A DNA stretch of 64,000 nt from Bacillus sp. 103mf (GTDB lineage: Bacteria > Bacillota > Bacilli > Bacillales > Bacillaceae_G). The stretch spans positions 62,001-126,000 of the forward strand of contig NZ_FPAF01000003.1 of assembly GCF_900116295.1 (NCBI RefSeq), written 5' to 3'. Shown in pieces: positions 42,747-50,284 of this stretch (within the stretch, counting starts at the first letter, position 1; each line of letters begins with the position of its first letter). The notes beneath the pieces are model-generated. The model ran no database searches. It was not told the DNA's origin and saw nothing but the letters and a program-made list of their open reading frames with translations. A program made the translations under genes and the position numbers.

Positions 42747-43139
42747 TTTTTTATTCGTTAATCCTTCTGATACATAATCAATAAGTTTGTCTATTACTTT
42801 AGGAAATAGTTCTTCGCCGATTTCATCTTTATGTAATCGTAGCATCATAAGAGCTTGTATTACCCCTGTGATTACTTGTGAATCATCTTTAGGTAATACT
42901 CCTCGTTCAATGAGAGCGTTGATGACTAGTGTACCTCTCTCCATATTATATTGAGAGAACTCCATCATTTCATTTGGCAATTTTCTCATCAGACGTTCGT
43001 GTTCATCATTTTGAAAAACATGTTGTAGAAAAGGATTGTCTTCAACAAATTGAAAGGATGTGTGGAAGAAGGAAGAGAGTAGTTCTTTTGAAGATAGCTT
43101 TTCTAGGAAATACTTGTTGTAATGAGGAAAAGTTTGAAA
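42744..43139 (-). pseudogene. TetR-family regulator, N-terminus missing
   Basis: An open frame from 43139 to 42744 encodes about 131 residues of a TetR C-terminal domain (YFLEKLSSKELLSSFFHTSF, FVEDNPFLQHVFQNDEHERL, MRKLPNEMMEFSQYNMERGT, VITGVIQALMMLRLHKDEIG). The DNA-binding helix-turn-helix that should come first is absent: a stop codon and then the promoter and M-box of the divergent unit occupy that place. An ATG at 42989 gives only 81 residues. It is a 5'-truncated remnant. Confidence 0.65.
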
Positions 43140-43147
43140 TCAAGGTG

Positions 43148-43176
43148 TTGACATCTATTTTAAATAGGAGTAACAT
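43148..43176 (+). promoter_or_regulatory. Promoter of the M-box transcript
   Basis: TTGACA at 43148-43153, 17-bp spacer, TAACAT at 43171-43176; about 20 bp upstream of the aptamer. Confidence 0.65.
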
Positions 43177-43196
43177 TTTCTATGTAATAAAATATG

Positions 43197-43350
43197 TCTC
43201 TGTTAGGTGAGGCTCCTGTATAGAGAGATGCTACTGCCCAAAAATGTCGAGAGACGCCAATGGGTCAACAAGAATGATCGAATTAAGGTCTTTTTTAATG
43301 TAGCTGGTTAAGAACCTATGCTATACAGTGCTAAAGCTCGGCGAGGGAGA
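43197..43350 (+). ncRNA. M-box (ykoK-type) magnesium riboswitch
   Basis: The sequence carries the M-box core blocks in order: GTTAGGTGAGGCTCCTGTAT, ACTGCCCAAAAATGTC, GACGCCAATGGGTCAACA, then AATGTAGCTGG, ACCTATGCTATACAGTGCTA and AAGCTC. Mg2+ binding should fold the aptamer and favour the terminator at 43421. It controls the downstream P-type ATPase-related gene, which fits the usual Mg2+-transporter targets of this class. Confidence 0.92.
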
Positions 43351-43420
43351 GGTGCAATTGTTTTTAATACACACTACATGATACGTAGTTGTATTAAACT
43401 TTGCTTATTTATGTATGTTC

Positions 43421-43455
43421 AGACCTTTACTCGCTCACGGGAAAGGTCTTTTTTA
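43421..43455 (+). terminator. M-box expression-platform terminator
   Basis: AGACCTTTAC and GAAAGGTCT stem followed by TTTTTT, 70 bp after the aptamer; read-through when Mg2+ is low would reach the downstream genes. Confidence 0.75.
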
Positions 43456-43517
43456 TTAGGGTGTATGTTGTACAAAGATACATAGCTAAAAATAATCATA
43501 TGAGGAGGTGAGGAACA

Positions 43518-43622
43518 ATGTCAGCTTCGGACTCGGTTCCGTTACCCAGGTATTTCGAAAATAGAATGTGTGATGTAGGTAGGAAACGACTTGTTCCTCC
43601 CTCTATATCTGTAAATAGATAA
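43518..43622 (+). CDS. 34-residue leader-type open frame
   Basis: ATG 43518 follows a strong GAGGAGGTGAGGAACA. The product is MSASDSVPLPRYFENRMCDV then GRKRLVPPSISVNR, proline- and arginine-containing with no membrane helix. GAGGAACAA at its start pairs exactly with TTGTTCCTC near its end, so the frame lies inside a hairpin whose 5' arm includes the ribosome site. It sits between the M-box terminator and the ATPase-like gene, the position of a regulatory leader peptide (Pro-dependent leader peptides control mgtA-type genes in enterobacteria). Confidence 0.45.
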   Translation: MSASDSVPLPRYFENRMCDVGRKRLVPPSISVNR

Positions 43623-43672
43623 ATTGAGAAACAATGAGTTTCTTCCTGCATGTGTGAAGGAGGAGACGGACG

Positions 43673-44395
43673 GTGTTATATGTAAACAAGCGAGAGGGAA
43701 TTATAAATAATATAACTCATAAAAAAACGATAAAAGTACAAGAGATTTTACAGAAGAATAATGAAATGCTGATGGAAGTTGCTATTCGAGATGTAAAATC
43801 TGTGTACGCTTATTTTAAAACAACAAGAAATGGTCTTTCTGTTAAAGAGGCAAAAAGACGTATTGTACAATATGGGAAAAATGAACGATATGTGAATAAA
43901 AAAGTTATGTTGACTCATATTATGATGAAGTTAATGGAAAAAGTAAATTTGTTCGAAAAGGAAGCAAATCAGACGAACGCAACAATATCAAAAACAGTTA
44001 CTGTTTTAAGAGTAGTAAATGATAAAGTAAATGGGATAGATACAGATTCTGAAATGATGAATATTCCAATAGAAGAATTGGTCCCAGGAGATGTGATTTG
44101 TCTTTCTGCAGGTGATACTGTACCAGCTGACGCTCGGATTATTTACGCAAAAGATGTATTAGTTGATGAATCTCTTTTAACGGGAAAAGAGATGCTTGTA
44201 GAAAAGTATGAAAGTTGTTATCACATTGAAAAAAAACGATTTATGCCGCTAAAACGCATAAAAGATTATAATCCACTTTGTCTTGAAAATTTATGCTATC
44301 AAGGTACTCACATTATTAGCGGAACAGCAAAAGCAGTTGTTGTTTCCACTGGAAATAATACGTATGTGGAATTATTACATCAATGTTGTAAGTAA
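43673..44395 (+). CDS. P-type ATPase remnant: actuator-domain protein without membrane helices
   Basis: 240 residues from GTG 43673 after GAAGGAGGAGAC. The first 80 residues resemble the cation-ATPase N-terminal domain (VYAYFKTTRNGLSVKEAKRR, IVQYGKNERYVNKK). Then follow the actuator domain (IPIEELVPGDVICLSAGDTV, PADARIIYAKDVLVDESLLTGKE, the last with LTGKE in place of the catalytic LTGES) and its end GTHIISGTAKAVVVSTGNNT. The M1-M2 helices between them are missing and nothing follows: no M3-M4, no DKTGT phosphorylation site. It cannot pump ions. It lies under M-box control and may be a decayed MgtA-type gene or a kept soluble regulator. Confidence 0.7.
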   Translation: MLYVNKREGIINNITHKKTIKVQEILQKNNEMLMEVAIRDVKSVYAYFKTTRNGLSVKEAKRRIVQYGKNERYVNKKVMLTHIMMKLMEKVNLFEKEANQTNATISKTVTVLRVVNDKVNGIDTDSEMMNIPIEELVPGDVICLSAGDTVPADARIIYAKDVLVDESLLTGKEMLVEKYESCYHIEKKRFMPLKRIKDYNPLCLENLCYQGTHIISGTAKAVVVSTGNNTYVELLHQCCK

Positions 44396-44463
44396 TTTTT
44401 ATGGATGCTAAATAAAGCAAATCATTGTATAATAACAATTACAATCATTATTTGATTATATAA

Positions 44464-44492
44464 CCTTGCGTCATGACGTGAGGTTTTTATTT
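44464..44492 (+). terminator. Terminator after ATPase-like gene
   Basis: CCTTGCGTCATGACGTGAGG, a near-palindrome, followed by TTTTTATTTTT. Confidence 0.7.
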
Positions 44493-44512
44493 TTGGCATT
44501 AGGAGAGGAATT

Positions 44513-45379
44513 ATGAAAAAAGTATTATTAGTAGATGGTATGGCATTGTTATTTCGTGCCTTTTATGCAACAAGTGTGTACGGACAATTTATGAAAAAAC
44601 AAGATGGGATTCCAACAAACGGGATTCATGGTTATATGAAGCATTTATTAACAGCAGCTAGTACAGTTGAACCGACTCATATTGTAACGTGCTGGGACAT
44701 GGGGAGTACAACGTTTCGAACAGAAACATTTTCAAACTATAAGGCGAATCGCGGAGCACCGCCAGAAGAATTAATTCCACAATTTGATTTAGTGCAAGAA
44801 ATGACTGCACATTTATCTATCCCAGTTATTGGTATGAAAGGATATGAAGCTGATGACTGTATTGGGACATTAGCAAAAATGTATCAACATGAAGCGGAAG
44901 TGTTTATTTTAACAGGTGATACAGATTTATTACAGCTAGTTGATACAAAAATTACAGTCATGCTTCTTCGAAAAGGAATTGGAAATTATGAATTTTACAC
45001 GCCTGAAAAAATTATGGAAGAAAAGGGCGTAGAGCCATGGCAAATTGTTCACGCAAAGGCATTTATGGGTGATTCAAGTGACAACTATCCAGGTGTTAAA
45101 GGCATTGGTGAAAAGACAGCATATAAGCTTATTCAAGAGCACGGAACAGTTACAGGTGTTTTGGAAAACATTACATCATTAACAAAAGCACAGCGTACAA
45201 AGATTGAGAGTGACTTAGATAATTTACACATGTCACTACAACTCGCACAAATTCATTGTGAAGTACCAATTTCTTGTCGATTAGAAGAAGCTTTTCACAC
45301 AATTGATAAGGAAAAAATACAATTCGTTTGTGAGCAAATGAACTGGGGTAGACCGGAAATGTTCATAAACATGTTATAG
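44513..45379 (+). CDS. ypcP: 5'-3' exonuclease (YpcP-like)
   Basis: 288 residues, equal to the stand-alone 5' nuclease domain of DNA polymerase I. Metal-binding acids are seen in LLVDGMALLFRAFYA (Asp 7), CWDMGSTTFRTETFSNYKANR, GYEADDCIGTLAKMY (about 108-122), ILTGDTDLLQLVD (about 134-146) and the helix-hairpin-helix GDSSDNYPGVKGIGEKTAYK (about 182-201). It removes RNA primers or flaps, overlapping PolA. ATG 44513 follows TTAGGAGAGGAATT; terminator at 45421. Confidence 0.92.
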   Translation: MKKVLLVDGMALLFRAFYATSVYGQFMKKQDGIPTNGIHGYMKHLLTAASTVEPTHIVTCWDMGSTTFRTETFSNYKANRGAPPEELIPQFDLVQEMTAHLSIPVIGMKGYEADDCIGTLAKMYQHEAEVFILTGDTDLLQLVDTKITVMLLRKGIGNYEFYTPEKIMEEKGVEPWQIVHAKAFMGDSSDNYPGVKGIGEKTAYKLIQEHGTVTGVLENITSLTKAQRTKIESDLDNLHMSLQLAQIHCEVPISCRLEEAFHTIDKEKIQFVCEQMNWGRPEMFINML

Positions 45380-45420
45380 AAAGTGTTTTTTTTTAAAAAC
45401 TTATATTGAACGAACTATAG

Positions 45421-45463
45421 ATAACGCCCAATCAAATTAAGAATTTGATTGGGCGTTATTATT
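45421..45463 (+). terminator. Strong terminator after ypcP
   Basis: 18-bp stem ATAACGCCCAATCAAATT / AATTTGATTGGGCGTTAT, loop AAG, then TATTT. Confidence 0.85.
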
Positions 45464-45474
45464 TATATAAAAAG

Positions 45475-45640
45475 ACATAAAAAAAACTTTCTTTTTGGAG
45501 AGAGGCGAGAGCATCTGGCCATGTGTAGAAACGGTCAGGGCTTTTTTCTGCCACATGCGAGGTTTAAAACAAAGGGAGAAAGCAAGTGGCGGGCATGATT
45601 TGTTCTGCATAGCAGCAACGTACATATTGAAAAAATAAAA
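45475..45640 (-). repeat. bcr1-like repeat, copy C
   Basis: Minus-strand copy with CGAGAGCATCTGGCCATGTG, GAAACGGTCAGGGC, CTGCCACATGCGAGG and CTGCATAGCAGC. Immediately followed by copy D in the same orientation, giving a tandem pair about 185 bp apart. Confidence 0.65.
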
Positions 45641-45659
45641 AGGATCCATATATATAAGT

Positions 45660-45840
45660 TAAGAAAACGACATAAAAACCCCTTTCTTTTTAGGGAGGGA
45701 CGAGAGCATCTGGTCTTACATAAGCGGTCAGGGCCTTTTCCTGCCACATGCGAGGTAAAGCAAAGGGAGAAAGCAAGTGGCGGTCATGTTGTATTCTGCA
45801 TAGCAGCGACTTAGATGTCGAAAAAATAAAAAGGATTTAT
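45660..45840 (-). repeat. bcr1-like repeat, copy D
   Basis: Minus-strand copy; ends CGACAT (45670) and ATGTCG (45813) are inverted. Includes CTTTCTTTTTAGGGAGGGAC, GGTCAGGGCCTTTTCCTGCC and TTCTGCATAGCAGCGACTTA. Confidence 0.65.
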
Positions 45841-46020
45841 ATAGATATGGTTTCTACAATATCTAGCTTCTTTAGAATGATAGTAATAGTAGTACATAAG
45901 CTGCTAGCAAAGTTACGTTTCAATAGTAAAATGATATACATACTAACTCATGTAAAAATATACGTAGTTTTCATTTGAATTTCAAATGGATTTCACATGA
46001 ATCTTTTATTATTACACAAT

Positions 46021-46040
46021 AAAGATAATTATTTATCTTT
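46021..46040. promoter_or_regulatory. Possible Fur operator for fbpB
   Basis: AAAGATAATTATTTATCTTT, 8-bp arms around TTAT, close to the Fur box in its GATAAT/TTATC halves. It lies 146 bp upstream of fbpB, with an intergenic repeat between. Confidence 0.45.
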
Positions 46041-46058
46041 TATATAAATAAAATTTTG

Positions 46059-46160
46059 TATCCCGTATTAACGGGCAGTAATCCCCGCTGCAAGGTTTAA
46101 AGAGAAATGAAGAAGAGAGGCAGGGGATGAAAAAAACTCTCACTTAGGGAAGTTTCACTT
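46059..46160 (+). repeat. Short intergenic repeat, copy 2
   Basis: TATCCCGTATTAACGGGCAG then TAATCCCCGC; the second block CTTAGGGAAGTTTCACTT comes after an extra 50 bp (GAAATGAAGAAGAGAGGCAG and neighbours). Partner of 40013-40062. Confidence 0.45.
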
Positions 46161-46185
46161 GTAATAATTAAGGAGGAAGATTGAT

Positions 46186-46326
46186 ATGCGAAAAAAAATA
46201 AGAAAATCCTTTAAACAGTTATTAATAGAAAATAAACAATTATTATTGAATGATAAAGAAAACATAAGAGAAATTGAAGAAAAAATTGAAAAAAGACATA
46301 TATCATATAGAGCAACGAGTAATTGA
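46186..46326 (+). CDS. fbpB: FbpB-like Fur-regulated basic protein
   Basis: 46 residues, MRKKIRKSFKQLLIENKQLL, then NDKENIREIEEKIEKRH: the lysine-rich, single-helix pattern of the FbpB family, the small Fur-controlled proteins that help the FsrA small RNA in B. subtilis iron sparing. AAGGAGGAAGATTGAT precedes ATG 46186. A Fur-like palindrome lies at 46021 and a terminator at 46345. Confidence 0.72.
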   Translation: MRKKIRKSFKQLLIENKQLLLNDKENIREIEEKIEKRHISYRATSN

Positions 46327-46344
46327 GTAAAGAGCGGCAAAAAA

Positions 46345-46388
46345 ATAAAGTGGAACTTCTATTCGTGAAAGAAGTTCCACTTTATTTT
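46345..46388. terminator. Bidirectional terminator after fbpB
   Basis: AAAGTGGAACTTC / GAAGTTCCACTTT stem, T-run on the plus side and A-run on the other; it also ends the converging gene at 46387. Confidence 0.85.
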
Positions 46389-46761
46389 AATCGTTCGAAT
46401 CTATAGACGTTTCTTTAACAAATGATACGTCTACTTTAAAGACCTCATGGTGTGTATGTTTCCCTTTTTCTACTACTTTGTACTCCTTATCATCGTTTAA
46501 CCATTTTACATACATTTCATACTGCCAACCACCGTCTGTATCTGTTCTAGTATACTCGTCTAAGTTTGGAATATAAACTTTCAATTTTTCCTCTATAAAG
46601 TCTAATAACTCTTCCATAGTAGAAACAGAATATCCCATACAGACAAACATTTCTACCCAACCTTCACCACTATACAGTCTGTTATACTCTGCTTCTTCAC
46701 CGTTAATATCTTTTATCTTTTCGTGTATTGTCATATAATAAGCATTTGTATATTTTTTCAT
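46387..46761 (-). CDS. Hypothetical acidic protein
   Basis: 124 residues from ATG 46761 after TAGGAGAAGTAGAAACAA. Soluble and acidic, with STMEELLDFIEEKLKVYIPN as a clear helix and WQYEMYVKWLNDDKEYKVVE as a strand-rich end. The family is not recognised. The gene fragment at 46800 lies upstream on the same strand. Confidence 0.5.
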   Translation of the reverse strand: MKKYTNAYYMTIHEKIKDINGEEAEYNRLYSGEGWVEMFVCMGYSVSTMEELLDFIEEKLKVYIPNLDEYTRTDTDGGWQYEMYVKWLNDDKEYKVVEKGKHTHHEVFKVDVSFVKETSIDSND

Positions 46762-46799
46762 TTGTTTCTACTTCTCCTATATTAGAAAGGCTAGATTAA

Positions 46800-46940
46800 T
46801 TAAAGTCTAACCTTATTAATTCTTAGTATATCATCTAGAACTTTACCTTTACGCCATAATCTGTTTACAATCTCGTTCCCTTGTCTATCTTTTCTACTTT
46901 CTGTTACTACGATGTAGTAACACTTAATTCTGCTCTCATT
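46800..46940 (-). pseudogene. 3' gene fragment upstream of 46761
   Basis: An open frame of 46 residues without a start codon (CYYIVVTESRKDRQGNEIVN, then RLWRKGKVLDDILRINKVRL). The beta-strand followed by basic helix looks like a real protein end rather than chance. The family is not recognised; probably a relic of a longer gene. Confidence 0.35.
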
Positions 46941-47036
46941 CTATTTATTTTATCGCTTTGCTAGAGTGATAAAAAGAAGAGGAAATTACCGATAAAAAAG
47001 CGCGATAGCTTTTTTGCGGAAGTTACAATCATAAGT

Positions 47037-47942
47037 TCACGCAGCCTGCGCTTCTTTTTTTCGTTTATTTGGTAGTTCTACAAAGATCATTCCTAAGAAA
47101 ATGCAAATACACCCAATGATAGCTGATAGCGATAATTGCTCATTTGCAACAAGAACACCTGTTATTGCTGCGAAGACGGGTTCCATTGCAAAAATAATAG
47201 CGACGCGGGTAGGAGATGTATATTTTTGCGCGGTTGTTTGAATAAAAAATGCAAGGGAAGTGGCAAAAAGTGATGTTAGTAAGAGTGCAAATAAAAATGA
47301 GCGATTTGTCCATAATGACATCGAAAATAATTTCTCCCAATCTTCAAACAGAAAAGCGCAAATAGAAGAGAAGAGTCCAACCGCTAATATTTGTGTTGTA
47401 CTTAATAATAACGGAGATACCTTTTTGGAAAAGAAGCCATTTACAAGGATATGAGCAGCAAATGCTACAGCACAACCTAAAATAAGAAGGTCTCCCATAT
47501 TGAATTGAAAAGCGTCTCCAGCTGTTAATAAAAAGAGTCCAATTGTAGCAGCTGTAATTCCGAGTACGATAAATAGATTTGCTTTTTGTTTTAAAAAGAT
47601 AAACGATAAAATGGGTACCATGACAATGCTGAGCCCTGTTAAAAATCCGGCTTTAGAAGAGGTTGTATATAATAAACCAAACGTTTGTAGTAAATACCCG
47701 ACAAATAAAAAGAATCCTACAATCATACCAGCACCGCTACTAAAGCCTACGTGTTTAATGGGTATTTTTTTCATAGAAATGAGCTGAATGATGAATAAAA
47801 TCATTCCGGCTAATAAAAAACGTACACCATTAAAAGAAAATGGCCCGACAAATGACATGGCATTTTGAACGACAACAAATGTAGCTCCCCAAATGAAAGC
47901 AACAAACAATAAAGCGAGAGGCGCAATCCACTCTTTTTTCAA
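47037..47942 (-). CDS. EamA-family (DMT) transporter
   Basis: About 301 residues with ten hydrophobic helices in two EamA halves: the first starts LALLFVAFIWGATFVVVQNA, the second near the LLILGCAVAFAAHILVNGFF segment, ending AIIGCICIFLGMIFVELPNK. It moves a small metabolite across the membrane. The best start is TTG 47942, 8 nt after GGAGG within AACGGAGGTAGTGTA; longer frames overlap the RNase H gene. That gene ends 4 bp upstream, so both share a transcript. Confidence 0.85.
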   Translation of the reverse strand: MKKEWIAPLALLFVAFIWGATFVVVQNAMSFVGPFSFNGVRFLLAGMILFIIQLISMKKIPIKHVGFSSGAGMIVGFFLFVGYLLQTFGLLYTTSSKAGFLTGLSIVMVPILSFIFLKQKANLFIVLGITAATIGLFLLTAGDAFQFNMGDLLILGCAVAFAAHILVNGFFSKKVSPLLLSTTQILAVGLFSSICAFLFEDWEKLFSMSLWTNRSFLFALLLTSLFATSLAFFIQTTAQKYTSPTRVAIIFAMEPVFAAITGVLVANEQLSLSAIIGCICIFLGMIFVELPNKRKKEAQAA

Positions 47943-47946
47943 TACA

Positions 47947-48357
47947 CTACCTCCGTTCATTTTTTTGTATAGCTTTTCGTGCCAATTCATCGGCTGCTTT
48001 ATTTTGGCTGCTTGGAATCCACTTTATAAAAAAGAGATCAAATTGCTGAATCATTTCCAGGGCTTCATCTAAAAGTGGTGCATATAATGGATTTTTTACA
48101 TATTGTTTTTCAATCGCTCGTTCTACAAGCTGTGAATCTGTTCGAAACGATACAATTTTATAATTATGTTCGGTGCAATATTTTAATGCAGTAAGTAATG
48201 CATGATACTCTGCTTCATGGTTGCTCATAATCCCAAGTGGAACAGTGAGCTCTACAGGTGGTTGAATCCCTTTAATAAAAACCCCAGCGCCGGAAGGGCC
48301 AGGGTTTCCTTTTGATGCACCATCGATGTACACTTCAATCAAACTGAAACCCTCCAA
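47947..48357 (-). CDS. RNase HI-family protein
   Basis: 136 residues with the RNase H fold. Active-site acids: Asp in VYIDGASKGNPGPSGAG (about residue 12), Glu in SNHEAEYHALLTAL (about 49), Asp in FRTDSQLVERAIEKQ (about 74) and Asp in NKAADELARKAI (about 125). It lacks the basic protrusion of E. coli RNase HI, as in Bacillus YpdQ/YpeP-type proteins. It precedes the EamA gene in one unit. B. subtilis homologues have shown little activity, so activity is not assured. Confidence 0.82.
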   Translation of the reverse strand: MEGFSLIEVYIDGASKGNPGPSGAGVFIKGIQPPVELTVPLGIMSNHEAEYHALLTALKYCTEHNYKIVSFRTDSQLVERAIEKQYVKNPLYAPLLDEALEMIQQFDLFFIKWIPSSQNKAADELARKAIQKNERR

Positions 48358-49230
48358 TTAACCGATTGTAATACTATAGCAGCATGTAAATGTTTCATTC
48401 GCTTTTAACATTTGAATTCCTTTTTTCTCTTTAAAGTCTTTTGCAGGCTCTAATTCATCGGCGATGCCATACCAAGGTTCAATACATAAGAACGGTGCAT
48501 CATTTCCTGGTGTCCATACACCGACAAATGGGAATCCTTCAAATGAAACTTTGACAAACTTATTATGATTGTGAGAACGGATGGTAATTTCATTTTTGTT
48601 CATATCCTCAAATATAAGTGCATCGTTTTTAAATAAATCGTATGTAAGTGGAAGCTTTGTTGCTTCTTCGGCTATTACGAGTTTATTTTTAGAAAGAAAC
48701 GGTCCTTCTAGTACACTTGCTTCTAAGCGCTCTGGAGTACTGAAAGATAAGTAGTAGTCTGTGAAAGATTCATTTGGTAATAACGGACAATTAAAACCAG
48801 GGTGTCCTCCAATTGAAAAATACATTTCTTCCGAGTTAGAATTGATTACTTCGTATGTTACATATACAGATGTTTCATTTAGTTCATAAGAAACAAGTAA
48901 TTCAAATGCAAACGGATAGTTTTGTAAAGTTTTTTCATTACTTGTTACTGCGTATGTAATTTTTGATTCACTTTGTTTTTTTATCGTAAATGTTAAATCA
49001 CGAGCAAAGCCATGTTGTGTTAACGAATATGATTTACCATTAACATAATATGTATTGTCTACTAATCTCCCGACGATTGGAAATAAAATAGGAGCGCGTC
49101 GTCCCCAATACTTTGCATCTCCTTGCCACACATATTCTGTATGATCTTCTTTTAAGCGAACACTTTGTAGTTCTGCACCTTTTTCAGAAATGGACACGAT
49201 CATTTTTTCGTTTTGAATCGTTGCTGTCAT
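48358..49230 (-). CDS. Aldose 1-epimerase (LacX-like)
   Basis: 290 residues from ATG 49230, after TTAGGAGGTTTGTTC. Galactose mutarotase-like beta-sandwich: RAPILFPIVGRLVDNTYYVN (about 52-71), catalytic His in LTQHGFARDLTF (about 77), GGHPGFNCPL (about 145) and the Glu-containing CIEPWYGIADE (about 255). It would interconvert alpha and beta forms of an aldose or sugar phosphate. Its stop touches the RNase H gene. Confidence 0.85.
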   Translation of the reverse strand: MTATIQNEKMIVSISEKGAELQSVRLKEDHTEYVWQGDAKYWGRRAPILFPIVGRLVDNTYYVNGKSYSLTQHGFARDLTFTIKKQSESKITYAVTSNEKTLQNYPFAFELLVSYELNETSVYVTYEVINSNSEEMYFSIGGHPGFNCPLLPNESFTDYYLSFSTPERLEASVLEGPFLSKNKLVIAEEATKLPLTYDLFKNDALIFEDMNKNEITIRSHNHNKFVKVSFEGFPFVGVWTPGNDAPFLCIEPWYGIADELEPAKDFKEKKGIQMLKANETFTCCYSITIG

Positions 49231-49349
49231 GAACAAACCTCCTAAATCTTTCATGTTTTTATTATACGTTTTATAAAAAGAAAAGAATAGTGTATGACTA
49301 TCCTTTTGTAATTTGTTCATTTCATACATATAGCAAAGTTTTTTCTATA

Positions 49350-49378
49350 TTGACTTGGATTCGAATCATAATTATAAT
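49350..49378 (+). promoter_or_regulatory. Promoter of queT
   Basis: TTGACT at 49350-49355, 17-bp spacer, TATAAT at 49373-49378. Confidence 0.7.
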
Positions 49379-49403
49379 GTAGTTTTGTTTATTATAATAT
49401 TTA

Positions 49404-49442
49404 CGTGGTTCGTAACCATCCCACGAAAAAAAACTAAGGAGA
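49404..49442 (+). ncRNA. preQ1-I riboswitch
   Basis: Hairpin CGTGG / CCACG with loop TTCGTAACCATC, then AAAAAAAACTAAGGAG. This is the short preQ1 class I fold, in which the A-rich tail and CTAAGG pair back as a pseudoknot. The AAGGAG is also the ribosome site of queT 8 nt downstream, so preQ1 should block translation. Confidence 0.92.
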
Positions 49443-49449
49443 GCGTATA

Positions 49450-49935
49450 ATGAAGATTAAGACACTTGTTGGGAATGGTATTTTAGCGGCACTATATATT
49501 GCTGTTACTATGCTTATTCAACCTTTTGGTTTTACGAATATTCAATTCCGTATTTCAGAAATGTTCAATCACCTTATTGTGTTCAATAAAAAATATATTT
49601 ACGGAATTGTGTTAGGCGTATTTTTAGCAAACCTCTTTTTCTCACCAATGATTGCATATGATCTTGTATTTGGAGTAGGACAATCTATTATTGCCTTGCT
49701 TTGTACGATTGTTTCTATGCGTTTTATAAAAGGAATATGGGCGCGTATGATTTTTAATACAGTGGTCTTTACATTTACAATGTTCATAATTGCGATTGAA
49801 CTACATCTTGCATTTGACTTACCATTTTTGTTTACATGGTTAACATGTGCGATTGGTGAGTTTGTTGTAATGGCAATCGGGGGACCTGTTATGTATTTTA
49901 TTAACAAACGAGTACAGTTTGAAAAATTTGTGTAA
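49450..49935 (+). CDS. queT: QueT-family queuosine precursor transporter
   Basis: 161 residues with five to six hydrophobic helices and the ECF S-component pattern (GILAALYIAVTMLIQPFGFT, IQFRISEMFNHLIVFNKKYI, GVFLANLFFSPMIAYDLVFG). It imports a queuosine precursor such as preQ1 together with an ECF energising module encoded elsewhere. Control by a preQ1 riboswitch directly upstream fixes the assignment. A hairpin AGAGTTG / CAACTCT with T-run (49946-49985) ends it. Confidence 0.93.
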   Translation: MKIKTLVGNGILAALYIAVTMLIQPFGFTNIQFRISEMFNHLIVFNKKYIYGIVLGVFLANLFFSPMIAYDLVFGVGQSIIALLCTIVSMRFIKGIWARMIFNTVVFTFTMFIIAIELHLAFDLPFLFTWLTCAIGEFVVMAIGGPVMYFINKRVQFEKFV

Positions 49936-49945
49936 GATTCATCAG

Positions 49946-49988
49946 AGAGTTGTTCACTTTATCGTGGCAACTCTTATTTATTTTTTCG
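49946..49988 (+). terminator. Terminator after queT
   Basis: AGAGTTG (49946) / CAACTCT (49968), then TATTTATTTTTT. Confidence 0.65.
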
Positions 49989-50014
49989 TGTTATCTTGTT
50001 GATGGATATAAATC

Positions 50015-50150
50015 CATTTTAATTTTTCATCTGCTATGCAGAATAAAACATTTTTTCTTTTGATTTCACGATTACATGTGGCAGGAAAAAGATTTGACCG
50101 CTTCTATACGCGGCCAGATGCTCTCGTCTGCCTAAAAAAGAGGGATCTAA
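50015..50150 (+). repeat. bcr1-like repeat, copy E
   Basis: Diverged plus-strand copy: TCTGCTATGCAGAATAAAAC, ACATGTGGCAGGAAAAAG, TGACCGCTTCTATACGCGGC, CAGATGCTCTCG. Confidence 0.6.
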
Positions 50151-50284
50151 AGAGATAAATTCATATCGGAGATCGTTATGGATTTCGAATAGAATACTGT
50201 CCTGATAGACAAAATAGGATAAAATGAAAGTGTAATATTTCGTATGAACGTGTATGGGTTTTGTATATAAAAGGGGGGAGCAAA

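Noticed and set aside
42929-43210. 93-codon plus-strand frame across the tetR remnant and M-box promoter
   Set aside because: It is antisense to the TetR-like sequence and has no ribosome site.
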